NCBI RefSeq assembly: GCF_042726155.1
Contig: NZ_JBHXHV010000004.1
Span: 459,364-523,363, forward strand
From: Leucobacter sp042726155
GTDB lineage: Bacteria; Actinomycetota; Actinomycetes; Actinomycetales; Microbacteriaceae
Direction of reading: 5' to 3'
Length of the DNA stretch: 64,000 bases
Shown here piece after piece: positions 7,068 to 15,247 of the stretch. Each line of letters starts with the position of its first letter. The first letter of the stretch is position 1. Under the pieces are notes generated by a model. That model did no database searches and was not told the DNA's origin. It saw only the letters and a list, made by a program, of their open reading frames with translations. Position numbers and translations under genes: made by a program.

Positions 7068-8693
7068 CTACGAGCACTGCGGGTCTGCGCTCGGCACCGC
7101 CCCGGTCAGCAGATACGCGTCGACGACCTCGTTGATGCAGTCGTTTCCGCCGTATGCCGTGTGTCCTTCGCCCTTGTAGGTGATCAGCACCCCGCTTTCG
7201 AGCTGCTTGGCGAGCGACTCGGCCCACTGATACGGCGTCGCCGGATCCCCCGTAGTGCCCACCACGAGAATGGGGTCTGCTCCCTCGCCCGTGACGGCCC
7301 CGCGATCTGCCGTCGGCTTTTCGGGCCACGCGGCACAGGCGAGCGCGCCGTACCCCTGGAAGCGTCCGATCGTCGGCGCAATTTTCGCGAGTTCAGCAGC
7401 CTCAGCACGCATCGCCTTCGGGTCGACATCGCCTGCCGGATAGTCGAGGCAATTGATCGCCGAGAACGCCTCGGTCGAGTTGCTCTGATAGGTGCCGTCT
7501 ACGCGGTCGTAGTAAAAGTCGGCGAGTGTGAGGCCGACCTCGGGGTCGCCCTGCGCGACCGACGAGAAAAGCTGATCGAGATAGCCCCAGTTGCTCTGGG
7601 AGTAAAGCGGAGTAATTATCGCGGTGAGCATCGTCGACGAGGTGAAATCGCGCCCGTCCGTACCCGTGAGCGGTTCGGCGTCGACCTGGTCAAGTAAATC
7701 GCTGATCTGAGCCATTGCGACATCGGCAGGGCCGCTCAACGGGCACCCGTTACGTTCGAGACAGTCGGTGACATAAGCGCGAAGCGCCGCCTCGAAGCCC
7801 AGCGTTTGCTCGCGCACAACATCAGAGAGTGTCGCCGACGGATCCATCGCCCCATCGAGCACGAGTCGGCCAACAGTCTCGGGGTACGCGTCCGCGTAGC
7901 GCGCCCCGATGTACGTGCCGTACGAGTAGCCCAGATAGTTGAGCTTCGAGTCGCCGACGATAGCGCGCAGCATGTCGAGGTCTTGCACCGTCTCGGCCGT
8001 GCTGACGTGGGCGAGCAGATCACCGGTGCGCTCCAGGCACGCCTTCCCGAATGCGCTCTCCTGGGCAAGACTGCCCTCGATCCAGGCGTCCGAGCCAGTC
8101 TCGAGCGTGTCGCTCGCTGACAATCCGAACAGATATTTATCCATGCCGGCATCGTCGAGACACGTGACCGGCGACGAGGCGCCAACTCCCCGCGGGTCCC
8201 ACGCAATCACGTCATACTGCTGCTGCACAGCCGGTTGCACGGCGCCGTCGACGCCGCCAGCGAGGTAGTCGACCCCGGATGCTCCCGGGCCGCCGGGATT
8301 CACGAAGAGTGTGCCCACGGCATCGCCGCCCAGCGCTTCTTGCTGAATCAGACGCAGCGTGATGGTGTCGCCCGCCGGATCAGCCCAGTCAAGCGGCGCG
8401 TACACATCGGCGCACTGCATCCCGTTTTCGCACGACGTCCAGTTGGGTTGCTGCTCGCCGAAGCTGGCCACCGTTCCCTCGGGCCGTTCGGGCAGTTGAG
8501 GGTCACCGGCGAAGGCCTGCTGCATGAGCGCCGAAATGGGCGCGCACCCCGAAATCGCGAGCGCGGCAACGGTAGCGAGCGCGGCAACGGTAGCGAGCGC
8601 GGCAACGCACAGAAGACGCTTGGCGCGAGCACCCCGACGCGCACGCTGCGGGCGCGTCGTGGTTCGCGGGTGTTCTGGGGTGGTGCGCGTCAT
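7068..8693 (-). CDS. TAP-family secreted alpha/beta-hydrolase lipoprotein (tripeptidyl aminopeptidase-like)
   Basis: Predicted extracellular peptidase tethered as a lipoprotein. 541 aa: Arg/Ala-rich n-region, a hydrophobic stretch built of repeated ATVAAL units, and the lipobox ISGC. The oxyanion segment is NPGGPGASGVDY; the nucleophile elbow is GYSYGT with Ser at about residue 257; LDGAMDPS follows. The C-terminal TAP-like domain carries VVGTTGDPATPYQWA (Asp) and GEGHTAYGG (His), completing a Ser-Asp-His triad. It resembles Streptomyces SlpD/SlpE and TAP. Start overlaps the holB stop (ATGA), so it is translationally coupled to holB. Confidence 0.9.
   Translation of the reverse strand: MTRTTPEHPRTTTRPQRARRGARAKRLLCVAALATVAALATVAALAISGCAPISALMQQAFAGDPQLPERPEGTVASFGEQQPNWTSCENGMQCADVYAPLDWADPAGDTITLRLIQQEALGGDAVGTLFVNPGGPGASGVDYLAGGVDGAVQPAVQQQYDVIAWDPRGVGASSPVTCLDDAGMDKYLFGLSASDTLETGSDAWIEGSLAQESAFGKACLERTGDLLAHVSTAETVQDLDMLRAIVGDSKLNYLGYSYGTYIGARYADAYPETVGRLVLDGAMDPSATLSDVVREQTLGFEAALRAYVTDCLERNGCPLSGPADVAMAQISDLLDQVDAEPLTGTDGRDFTSSTMLTAIITPLYSQSNWGYLDQLFSSVAQGDPEVGLTLADFYYDRVDGTYQSNSTEAFSAINCLDYPAGDVDPKAMRAEAAELAKIAPTIGRFQGYGALACAAWPEKPTADRGAVTGEGADPILVVGTTGDPATPYQWAESLAKQLESGVLITYKGEGHTAYGGNDCINEVVDAYLLTGAVPSADPQCS
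8557..8607. repeat. 2.8 copies of an 18-bp tandem repeat in the signal peptide
   Basis: The unit GCGAGCGCGGCAACGGTA occurs at 8557-8574, 8575-8592 and partly at 8593-8607. On the minus strand each copy adds six residues (ATVAAL-like) to the hydrophobic core of the lipoprotein signal peptide. Loss or gain of a unit stays in frame. Confidence 0.9.
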
Positions 8694-9859
8694 CGGTTTC
8701 CTCCGAGTGAGAGCTCAGCCGGCGCGAGTGCGGCGGCCGTACTCTGGGTCGCGAACAGGGCTTCAAGCACGAGGGCCGGGGTGATACCGCGGCCAAGCCG
8801 CTCGCGCGCGGTTTCAACGGCGCTGACAACAACGAGGGAACGCTCTGGGCCCCAGCGATCGGCGAGTTCGGCAATGGCCGCTTCGTTCTCACGGTTAATG
8901 AGTTCGGGATCGGCGCGCAGCGCGGTGAGCAGTACATCGCGAAATAGCGAGAGCAGATCGGTCAGGATTCGGTCGATACCGTCTCGTAGGCTGCGCGTTG
9001 AGCGACGCTTCTGATCCTCTTCGAGCGCGCGGATCTGGCTGCGCATCTGCGGCGGAATCGCCGCCCCCGGCGGCAAGCCAAGGCTGCGCAGCGCATCTTC
9101 GCGCTCACGCGCGTCGAGTGACTCAGTGATCGCGGCCGCGTCGGCCTCAGCGACCTTCACGAGTGACGCGGCCGCCCGCATGCCGTCGCCCAGGGTCTGC
9201 ACTCCGAGCGCGATACTGATGGTGCGATCGCGCCGGGCGAGCGAATCGGGGTCGCTCGCGAGCCGCCGCGCCATACCGATGTGACTCTGCGCCAACCGAG
9301 CGGCCCGCTCGGCGGCCCCGGCATCGATACCGTCGCGCTCGTGCAACAGACGCGCCACGTCTGCGGCACTCGGCGTGACAAGACGGAGCGACCGCGCACG
9401 TGACCGAATGGTCGGCAGCAGGTCGGCCTCGCTCGGGGCGCACAGAATCCAGATGGTGCGCTCGGGCGGCTCCTCGAGTGCTTTGAGCAGCACGTTCGAC
9501 GTGCGCTCCGGCATCCGATCTGCGTCTTCAATCACGATGACCCGGTAGCGACCCTCAGCGGGAGAATAGTGTGCGGTCGTCACGATATCGCGGGCGGCCT
9601 TGATGTCGATCAGGAGTTTCTGCGTGGTGAGCACCCCGAGATCGGGGTGAGTGCGGGCGCGCACCTGCTTGTAGACCGCCTCGCGATCCTGCCCGCGCGA
9701 AATTAGGGCCGCGGCGAACCGAAACGCAAGGTTAGAGCGGCCTGAGCCCGGCGGGCCAGTGATGAGCCACGCGTGCGACGGCGTCACATCGAGAGCTGCG
9801 GCGTCGTCGAGCGCCCGCACCGCCTCCGGCTGACCCACGATTTCCGACCAGTACTCCAC
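8690..9859 (-). CDS. holB: DNA polymerase III subunit delta'
   Basis: Clamp-loader subunit of the replicative polymerase. 389 aa, AAA+ fold: a P-loop-like GPPGSGRS at about residue 35 with Arg in place of the catalytic Lys, as expected of non-hydrolysing delta', then VIVIEDADRMPERTSNVLLKALEEPPERTIWIL, the hallmark Walker B/SRC region of DnaX-like proteins. Start GTG (MEYWSEIVGQ) is preceded by TACGCT (9866-9871 on the plus strand, complement) 6 nt upstream, so probably leaderless. In many actinobacteria tmk precedes holB; here it does not. Confidence 0.9.
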   Translation of the reverse strand: MEYWSEIVGQPEAVRALDDAAALDVTPSHAWLITGPPGSGRSNLAFRFAAALISRGQDREAVYKQVRARTHPDLGVLTTQKLLIDIKAARDIVTTAHYSPAEGRYRVIVIEDADRMPERTSNVLLKALEEPPERTIWILCAPSEADLLPTIRSRARSLRLVTPSAADVARLLHERDGIDAGAAERAARLAQSHIGMARRLASDPDSLARRDRTISIALGVQTLGDGMRAAASLVKVAEADAAAITESLDAREREDALRSLGLPPGAAIPPQMRSQIRALEEDQKRRSTRSLRDGIDRILTDLLSLFRDVLLTALRADPELINRENEAAIAELADRWGPERSLVVVSAVETARERLGRGITPALVLEALFATQSTAAALAPAELSLGGNR

Positions 9860-9984
9860 CCGTCAAGCGTATCGCCCTCCCCCGACACTGTGCGGGCGGC
9901 AGGCGTCCGCCGTGAACGCGGGTGAATCGCCGGGTGAAATAGGCCCATTTCAAGGGACATCTCGACTGAAGACGCCTACGCTCG

Positions 9985-10102
9985 TCAGTGGTTGAAAATT
10001 CGTTCCCCCGAGTTCACACCACATCTTTCGAGTGGCAATTCCCCTGCTACTCGCAAGACCTGGCCCCCGGCCCTGTGTCCCACAGGATCCCGGGGGTTCT
10101 TA
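9985..10102 (+). ncRNA. 6C RNA (actinobacterial C-loop small RNA)
   Basis: Two successive stem-loops with cytosine-rich loops. In the first, GTGGT and AATTCG pair with CGAGTT and ACCAC around a TTCCCC loop (9988-10021). In the second, CGAGTGGCA pairs with TGCTACTCG around ATTCCCC (10029-10053). A GC-rich terminator hairpin follows (10064-10095) and then TTCTTAG. This is the published layout of 6C RNA. A possible -10, TACGCT, lies at 9977-9982. The transcript is divergent from holB and convergent with yigZ. Confidence 0.75.
10064..10102 (+). terminator. Terminator of the 6C-like RNA
   Basis: CCCCCGG/CCGGGGG and CCTGTG/CACAGG stems around a 3-4 nt loop, with a 1-versus-2 nt bulge, followed by a weak T-rich tail (TTCTTAGTTCT). 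Confidence 0.75.
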
Positions 10103-10168
10103 GTTCTACCCCGCCCTGCGCCGCCCGCCCTGCCCCGCGCCGCGCCGCGCCTCCCTACCCCGTACCCT

Positions 10169-10240
10169 CCCCCCGTTCTGTCGTCGCAAATGAGCCGATC
10201 AGCCTCGTGAAGGGATCATTTGCGACGACAGAACGGGGGG
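10169..10240. repeat. Perfect 25-bp inverted repeat in the holB-yigZ gap
   Basis: Left arm 10169-10193 and right arm 10216-10240 are exact reverse complements (core CTGTCGTCGCAAATGA and TCATTTGCGACGACAG) around a 22-nt loop. It stands between the convergent 6C-like RNA and yigZ and could be a two-way terminator. The right arm runs into an 11-G tract (10235-10245) and a purine-rich stretch up to the yigZ stop codon. Confidence 0.85.
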
Positions 10241-10306
10241 GGGGGCGGGAGCGGGGAACGGGGGAACAGGAACGGGGAGCGGGGCCAGGGGGGATCGCGG
10301 TCGGGG

Positions 10307-10942
10307 TTAGGCCGGGAGGTCCACGTAGGTGGCGGGGCCCAGGTCGACCCGCGCGGCACCCGCGCTGAGTTCTGCGGCGAGCGCCGTGAGCGCCGCCACC
10401 TCGTGTTCGGCGACGGCGAAGTGCTGGGTGACGAGATCGCTGTATTCGGCGGTGCCGACGGAGTATCCGCGCCGCCTGGCCTCGGCCTCGATCTGCGGCG
10501 CGATGTCGTAGGCGCAACGAACGGTGACGGTGTGCCGAAGATCGCGAACCTGCCGCCGCGCCTGCAGCGTCGCAATCGCAACTGTCGATCGATACGCGCG
10601 GGTGAGCCCGCCAGCACCAAGCAGCACGCCGCCGAAATAGCGCGTCACCACGGCGACGACGTCGCTGAGCCCCGCCGATACGAGCGCGTCGAGCATGGGC
10701 GCTCCGGCCGTTCCGCTCGGTTCGCCGTCGTCATTCGAGCGCTGCACCCGGCCATCCGGGCCGAGCACAAAAGCGGAGCAGTGGTGACGGGCGCGCGGGT
10801 GCTCAGACCGCACGCGCGCGATCACCGCGCGCGCCTCGGCCTCGTCATCAACGCGTTCGAGCCGCACAATAAATCGGGAACGCGAGATCTCCTGCTCGGC
10901 ATCCACCGCCGCAGCGACTGTCTCGTAGCTCATCGCCCTCAC
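10307..10942 (-). CDS. yigZ: YigZ/IMPACT family protein
   Basis: 211 aa from the GTG at 10942, or 208 from the ATG at 10933; neither has a clear ribosome site. The UPF0029/IMPACT N-domain is plain: ISRSRFIVRLERV, HHCSAFVLG, RSNDDGEPSGTAGAPML and VVAVVTRYFGGVLLGAGGLTRAYR. A smaller C-terminal DUF1949-type domain follows. The family is linked to translation control or proline peptide processing, but its biochemical role in bacteria is not settled. Divergent from the S4 protein (41 bp). Confidence 0.9.
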   Translation of the reverse strand: MRAMSYETVAAAVDAEQEISRSRFIVRLERVDDEAEARAVIARVRSEHPRARHHCSAFVLGPDGRVQRSNDDGEPSGTAGAPMLDALVSAGLSDVVAVVTRYFGGVLLGAGGLTRAYRSTVAIATLQARRQVRDLRHTVTVRCAYDIAPQIEAEARRRGYSVGTAEYSDLVTQHFAVAEHEVAALTALAAELSAGAARVDLGPATYVDLPA

Positions 10943-10983
10943 CCGAATGCGGAGCGCCCTCCGCCCCGGCTACCATCGAGTCT

Positions 10984-11376
10984 ATGGGCGGCGACAGCGT
11001 GCGGGTAGACACCTGGGTGTGGGGCGTGCGCCTGGCGAAGACGCGAAGCCAGGCGACAACGGCCTGCCGGGCAGGGCACGTGCGCGTGAACAGCGCAACG
11101 GCGAAGGCCTCACAGGCGGTGCGCATCGGCGATGAGGTGCGGGTGCGTCAGAGCGGTTTCGACAAGGTGTATCGCGTCACGGGGCTCCCCGTGCGGCGCG
11201 GCAGCGCGGTCGAGGCAGCGAAGCACTTTGAAGACCTCACGCCTCCGCCGCTCCCCCGCGAGGAGCGTCCAGCCGACATCGTGCGCGACCGCGGCGCCGG
11301 TCGCCCCACGAAGCGGGAGCGCCGCGACATTGACCGGCTGCGGGGACGCGGCGCAGAAGCGCCCGACGAAGAATAA
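10984..11376 (+). CDS. S4-domain RNA-binding protein (Hsp15-like)
   Basis: 130 aa. The N-terminal S4 domain starts at once: VRVDTWVWGVRLAKTRSQATTACRAGHVRVNSATAKASQAVRIGDEV, the pattern seen in Hsp15/YrfH, which in E. coli binds stalled 50S-nascent-chain complexes. The C-terminus is charged (EERPADIVRDRGAGRPTKRERRDIDRLRG), as is usual in actinobacterial members. A TACCAT box (10971-10976) lies 7 nt before the ATG, so it is probably leaderless. Confidence 0.88.
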   Translation: MGGDSVRVDTWVWGVRLAKTRSQATTACRAGHVRVNSATAKASQAVRIGDEVRVRQSGFDKVYRVTGLPVRRGSAVEAAKHFEDLTPPPLPREERPADIVRDRGAGRPTKRERRDIDRLRGRGAEAPDEE

Positions 11377-11428
11377 CGCGCGACGATCTGACCGCGAGTG
11401 CCAAGCCGCGAGGCGTTACACTCGCTGA

Positions 11429-12349
11429 GTGCCAGCCCCCGTGATTCTCAGCTCCGACGAGTGGCGGTCGCGGGCCGGCGCGCACGAGGATCGCGTTGCC
11501 AGCCTCACCGCAGCGCACCTCGAACGCCGCTCGCGCCGCGAGCCGCATCCTGTAGAGGATTTTCTCTGGACCTACTACTCCGTGAAGCCGGCCGAGCTGG
11601 CGAAGTGGCATCCGGGCGCGGGGGTGTGTCTCGAAGCGGCGCCGGATCGCCTGGCCTGGAAGCACTATCGCGCTGTCGGCGGTGACGACGCTGCAGAGGT
11701 CGACGTCGCCGGGTTCTTCGCGCGTCGCGGCGGCACCGTCGACTACGTGGAGCAGCTACTCGCTGCCACGCTCAATCATGCGCCTCGGTACGGCTGTTTC
11801 GGATTGCACGAGTGGGCGATGGTCTACCGAATGACGCCCGAGCAGCTGCGTCACACTCGGCTGCCACTGCGAATTGGGCACGCCGCGACCGATCGCGTCG
11901 TCGAGACGCACACTATTGGCTGCTCCCACTTCGATGCGTACCGGTTCTTCACCGCCGACGCGGCCCCGCTGAACGCGATGCGCCCCACACGCGAGACGCA
12001 GATCGACACCGAGCAGTCTGCGTGCCTGCACGCCGGTATGGACGTGTACAAATGGTCAGCGAAACTTGGCCCGATCGTTCCCGGCGACGTGCTGCTCGAC
12101 GCGTTCGTGCTGGCCAGAGACATCCGCGAGGTCGACATGCGCGCGTCGCCGTACAATGTGAGCGCATTCACGGGCAGCGATGGAAACAAGCTCGTACCCG
12201 TCGCGATCGAGACACCGGCGGGCAAGCGCGAGTACACAACCCTGCAGCGCGGTTTCGCTGAGCGGGGCGACGCCCTGCGTCTCCGCGTGCTGCACGCTAT
12301 CAGGGTGGCGCGTGCGACGCTCGCAGATGGCGCGGCGACCGACGGATAG
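11429..12349 (+). CDS. Actinobacterial protein of the 3-methyladenine DNA glycosylase-annotated family
   Basis: 306 aa from a GTG start; TACACT (11417-11422) lies 6 nt upstream, so it is likely leaderless. Conserved blocks are HPVEDFLWTYYSVKPAEL, WKHYRAVGG, HAPRYGCFGLHEWAMVY and IGCSHFDAYRFF. Databases commonly label such proteins 3-methyladenine DNA glycosylase; I see no helix-hairpin-helix motif, so the enzymatic role is only a family label. The 3' part (12065-12271) is repeated in a degraded copy at 14803-15012, on the other side of the ABC cassette. Confidence 0.7.
   Translation: MPAPVILSSDEWRSRAGAHEDRVASLTAAHLERRSRREPHPVEDFLWTYYSVKPAELAKWHPGAGVCLEAAPDRLAWKHYRAVGGDDAAEVDVAGFFARRGGTVDYVEQLLAATLNHAPRYGCFGLHEWAMVYRMTPEQLRHTRLPLRIGHAATDRVVETHTIGCSHFDAYRFFTADAAPLNAMRPTRETQIDTEQSACLHAGMDVYKWSAKLGPIVPGDVLLDAFVLARDIREVDMRASPYNVSAFTGSDGNKLVPVAIETPAGKREYTTLQRGFAERGDALRLRVLHAIRVARATLADGAATDG
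12065..12271 (+). repeat. Left copy of a ~207-bp direct repeat flanking the ABC cassette
   Basis: Lies inside the intact glycosylase-like gene. It matches 14803-15012 with only about five substitutions and one 3-bp insertion by direct reading. The two copies are in the same orientation and enclose 12272-14802, that is, the ABC transporter cassette. Confidence 0.9.
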
Positions 12350-12456
12350 CGAAGGAGAGCGCGCAGGCGGCCCGTGGTTGTTCTCTGGTCGCAGAGTCCG
12401 CCGCTCATCAACTCACTCAGGGCAAACCGTCAGCGGACACCACCTTCCTGTATCGG

Positions 12457-13845
12457 TTAGCTGGAGAGTGCAGCGGGAATGGTCCGGCGGTGTCCAGTGA
12501 AGGTGGGGATCACGGTCGCGATGCCGATGAGCAGTATCCCGCTCGCGGCTACCACGAGAGCGACCCCAACTCCGAACACTGGCGCCACCTGTCCTATCAT
12601 CTGGGTGAGCGCGCCAGACGCTGCAAGACCAATCACCCCGAATACGAGTGCCCCGATGATGAGCGCCGTGCCGACGTAGATGATGGTCTCGAGGATCGCC
12701 ATGAAGCCGAGTGTGGCAGAGGTGCCACCGCTCACCTCCACGAGCGCATTATCTCGGGTGCGAGTGCGGTTAGTCATGAAGATCACCGCAGCAGCTCCGA
12801 GTGCAGCGAGGAACAGCGCCGGGCCGAGCAGCGTGAAGATCGAGGCATGGTTGATCTCCCAACTTGGCCTTCCTTCTCGGGCCATCGCACCGCCAACAGT
12901 GAGGAACAGCGTGTAGAGGCTGCCGGTGAGCGCAATTCCCACCATAAGCGGGGTGACTGCCGCGCTGCTCAACGTGATCCGATATTTCCCGCCACGACGA
13001 GCCAGGAACCACGAGGTCGAAAGGCCGACGGGAATGCACGCTGTCCAACTGCGAAGCACCAGCGGGTAGATCATCGGCGCGAGAGCCGCCACGAATGCGG
13101 TGAGCGCGATAGCGAGCAGTTGCCCCAGGCCCACAACACCACTAATCGCCATCGCTCTATTGGGGTCTTCTCCAGAGAATGATGCCGCCTGAGAAGTGGT
13201 GGAGAGCGCGACGCTGAACACAATTACGAACAGAGCGGCGACGCCTGCCGCGATCCACCGCGCAACCCCCATTTTGATCTTCGCCGGTTCCGCGTCGCGT
13301 AGCGCCTCAACTGGAGGTACTGTGCCTGCTCTGAACGCGCCGCGAGCACCAGAGAGCAGGACGACGCCAATCATCACGGCTGCACTCCACAATACGGTTT
13401 TAAGATCGAACACGACCGTCAGGCCGGGCAATTCGGCCTCCTGACTAGCCAGGCCGAGCAGCGGGCGAGCAGCAAGAACGCCGCCGCCCAGCCCGAGTGC
13501 AGTGGCAAAAAGGGCGAGGATCACAAGTTGCGTGGCGACAATCGCCGTGACTTGCCTCGGCAGCACTCCCGCGATCTGCAAGAGTGCGTATCCTCGCCGC
13601 CCCGAGGCTACTGCAAGATTCGTGGTTGAACTCGCGACCGCTACCCCAGCCAACAAGGTGAATACCAACATTCCTCTCGTCATCGAGAGAAGGGAATCCG
13701 ATTGGTCTTCCGTCAGCGCCGCAGCGGTCGCGAACTGCGAAATGACTGCCGACAGAATGGCAGCAGTCGCAGCTATGACGACGAAACTTCCTACCCAGAG
13801 CCGCCACTCTCTCAGGAGTTCTCTAACGGCGACGCTGGCGATCAT
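12457..13845 (-). CDS. FtsX-like ABC transporter permease
   Basis: 462 aa membrane subunit with about ten hydrophobic segments and an FtsX/MacB-type arrangement; the two permease halves are similar in layout (segments near residues 15-110 and 270-450). No long periplasmic MacB domain. Its start overlaps the stop of the ATPase gene at 13842 (ATGA), so the pair is translationally coupled. Such pairs often export or resist antimicrobial peptides, or move lipoproteins; which one is unknown. Base composition is visibly lower in GC than the neighbours (58% in the 60 bases counted at 13501-13560), fitting recent transfer. Confidence 0.85.
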   Translation of the reverse strand: MIASVAVRELLREWRLWVGSFVVIAATAAILSAVISQFATAAALTEDQSDSLLSMTRGMLVFTLLAGVAVASSTTNLAVASGRRGYALLQIAGVLPRQVTAIVATQLVILALFATALGLGGGVLAARPLLGLASQEAELPGLTVVFDLKTVLWSAAVMIGVVLLSGARGAFRAGTVPPVEALRDAEPAKIKMGVARWIAAGVAALFVIVFSVALSTTSQAASFSGEDPNRAMAISGVVGLGQLLAIALTAFVAALAPMIYPLVLRSWTACIPVGLSTSWFLARRGGKYRITLSSAAVTPLMVGIALTGSLYTLFLTVGGAMAREGRPSWEINHASIFTLLGPALFLAALGAAAVIFMTNRTRTRDNALVEVSGGTSATLGFMAILETIIYVGTALIIGALVFGVIGLAASGALTQMIGQVAPVFGVGVALVVAASGILLIGIATVIPTFTGHRRTIPAALSS

Positions 13846-14636
13846 GCGGGCATCGTCTGCTCGGAGGCCGCACGCACGGCCTCTGACACCTGAGCCGCCG
13901 TGGGCTTGCTCAACTCGGAATGAATTATGCCATCGCGCAGCACAAGCACACGGTCGGCACGTGCCGCCGCTTCAAGATCATGGGTGACGAGCACCACACC
14001 GCGCTGCCCCTCTGCTATCTGACGCAGCATGCCGAGCACCCGATCCCCAGCCTGCGAATCGAGGGCCCCGGTCGGCTCATCTGCAAAGACGAGCGACGCA
14101 CCAGACGCGAGGACTCGCGCGATAGCGACACGTTGTTGCTGGCCCCCGGAGAGCTTGCCGGGTAGGAACTTGCTTCGAGTTTCCATGCCTACAGCTTCAA
14201 GTGCTTCGTGTGCTCGGGCACTCGCGCCCTTCATCCGACCCAACCTGCCTGGTAGAGCCGCGTTCTCAGAGGCGGTGAGCGACGGAATCAAGTTGTACGA
14301 CTGGAAGATGAACCCGACCTTGTCGCGCCGTAGCTTCGCCAGTCGATTGCGGCGCATTCGCGCTACGTCAGTGCCGAGCAGATACGCCGCGCCTTCAGTC
14401 GCCGGTTCGAGGCCTGCCAAGCAATAGAGCAGCGTCGATTTCCCTGAACCAGAGGGGCCGACGATGGCGACCATCTCACCGGGCATCACCGCTAGAGAAA
14501 CACCACGGAGAACCTGAGTCGGGTGAGCCCTATCAGCACCGGGAAAACTCTTACCGAGATTGACGCACTGGACGAGAGGAGCCTCGTCGGGTGGGGCATC
14601 GTCGGGTGGGATCGGAGTGCTCATATAGAGATTCAA
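13842..14636 (-). CDS. MacB/LolD-type ABC transporter ATP-binding protein
   Basis: 264 aa. Walker A GPSGSGKST, Q-loop FIFQSYNLIPSLTASENAALP, signature LSGGQQQRVAIAR, Walker B LVFADEPTGALDSQ and H-loop VTHD give a complete ATPase of the MacB/LolD/YxdL branch that pairs with FtsX-like permeases. In-frame starts exist at 14636 (MNLYMSTP) and 14624 (MSTP). First gene of the two-gene cassette; no regulator or sensor kinase travels with it. The promoter should lie in 14637-14802. Confidence 0.9.
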   Translation of the reverse strand: MNLYMSTPIPPDDAPPDEAPLVQCVNLGKSFPGADRAHPTQVLRGVSLAVMPGEMVAIVGPSGSGKSTLLYCLAGLEPATEGAAYLLGTDVARMRRNRLAKLRRDKVGFIFQSYNLIPSLTASENAALPGRLGRMKGASARAHEALEAVGMETRSKFLPGKLSGGQQQRVAIARVLASGASLVFADEPTGALDSQAGDRVLGMLRQIAEGQRGVVLVTHDLEAAARADRVLVLRDGIIHSELSKPTAAQVSEAVRAASEQTMPA

Positions 14637-14802
14637 CCAGTCGGGGAGCTATCACCTAGTAGGGCTACCTGGAAAGTCTTCGATGCTGCGCGTTGCCCCC
14701 AAGCCCCCCGTTACCTGATTGCGAGTTCGGGAAGTTCGTCCGCGTTCGTCGCCCCGGTCGCTCCCATCCAGAGCCAGTGCGTCTCGGTGGCTGCCTCCGC
14801 GC
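14637..14802. other. Upstream region of the ABC cassette, cassette edge
   Basis: 166 bp between the ATPase start and the degraded glycosylase copy. No convincing ORF. Contains an interrupted repeat around CACCTAGTAGGGCTACCTGG (14653-14672) that could be an operator. It is the non-homologous stretch at the right end of the islet; no transposase remnant is recognisable. Confidence 0.4.
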
Positions 14803-15111
14803 CTTGGCCCGATCGTCGTTCCCGGCGACGTGCTGCTCGACGCGTTCGTGCTGGCCAGAGATATCCGCGAGGTCGACATGCGCGCGTCGCCGTACAACGT
14901 GAGCGCATTCACGGGAAGCGATGGAAACAAGCTCGTACCCGTCGCGATCGAGACACCAGCGGGCAAGCGCGAGTGCACAACCCTGCAGCGCGGTTTCGCT
15001 GAGCGGGGCGACAGCCACCGCCAAAGCCACAGCCACCCCCTCCGCGTTGCGCAAGCAATCGGCGTTGGGCAAGCTCACCCGTTGAGATTCTGGCTTGCCG
15101 AACGCAGATAG
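14803..15111 (+). pseudogene. 3' remnant of a second glycosylase-family gene (right direct repeat)
   Basis: 14803-15012 copies codons of the gene at 11429-12349 (from LGPIV to RGFAERGD) with about 97% identity, plus one extra codon. Beyond 15012 the two diverge after an insertion, yet the translation still resembles the parent C-terminus (LRVAQAIGVGQAHPL against LRVLHAIRVARATL) before a stop at 15111. The first two-thirds of the gene is missing. This looks like the disrupted resident 3' end left when an islet carrying its own 3' end integrated. Confidence 0.8.
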
Positions 15112-15247
15112 CTTGCCGAACGCAAATAGCTCGACCGGGAATTGGCGAAGCCAGCGAGGCGGTGCATCTCGGCACGACCGGCTGGCTTCGCGGTAAAGCT
15201 ATCCGTCAAAGCTGGGAAAACGCAGCAGCACCAATAATTGGTGCACC
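15013..15247. other. Degenerate tract with an 18-bp tandem repeat and a palindrome
   Basis: Holds the tail of the glycosylase remnant, two copies of GCTTGCCGAACGCARATA (15093-15110 and 15111-15128), an inverted GCCAGC/GCTGGC pair, and a palindrome GCACCAATAATTGGTGC (about 15228-15244) just before the radical SAM stop codon, which may serve as terminator. No intact gene. Confidence 0.55.

Noticed and set aside
12272..14802. Insertion sequence or integron-like element
   Set aside because: No transposase, integrase, terminal inverted repeats or short target duplication; only the 207-bp direct repeat of a host gene is visible.
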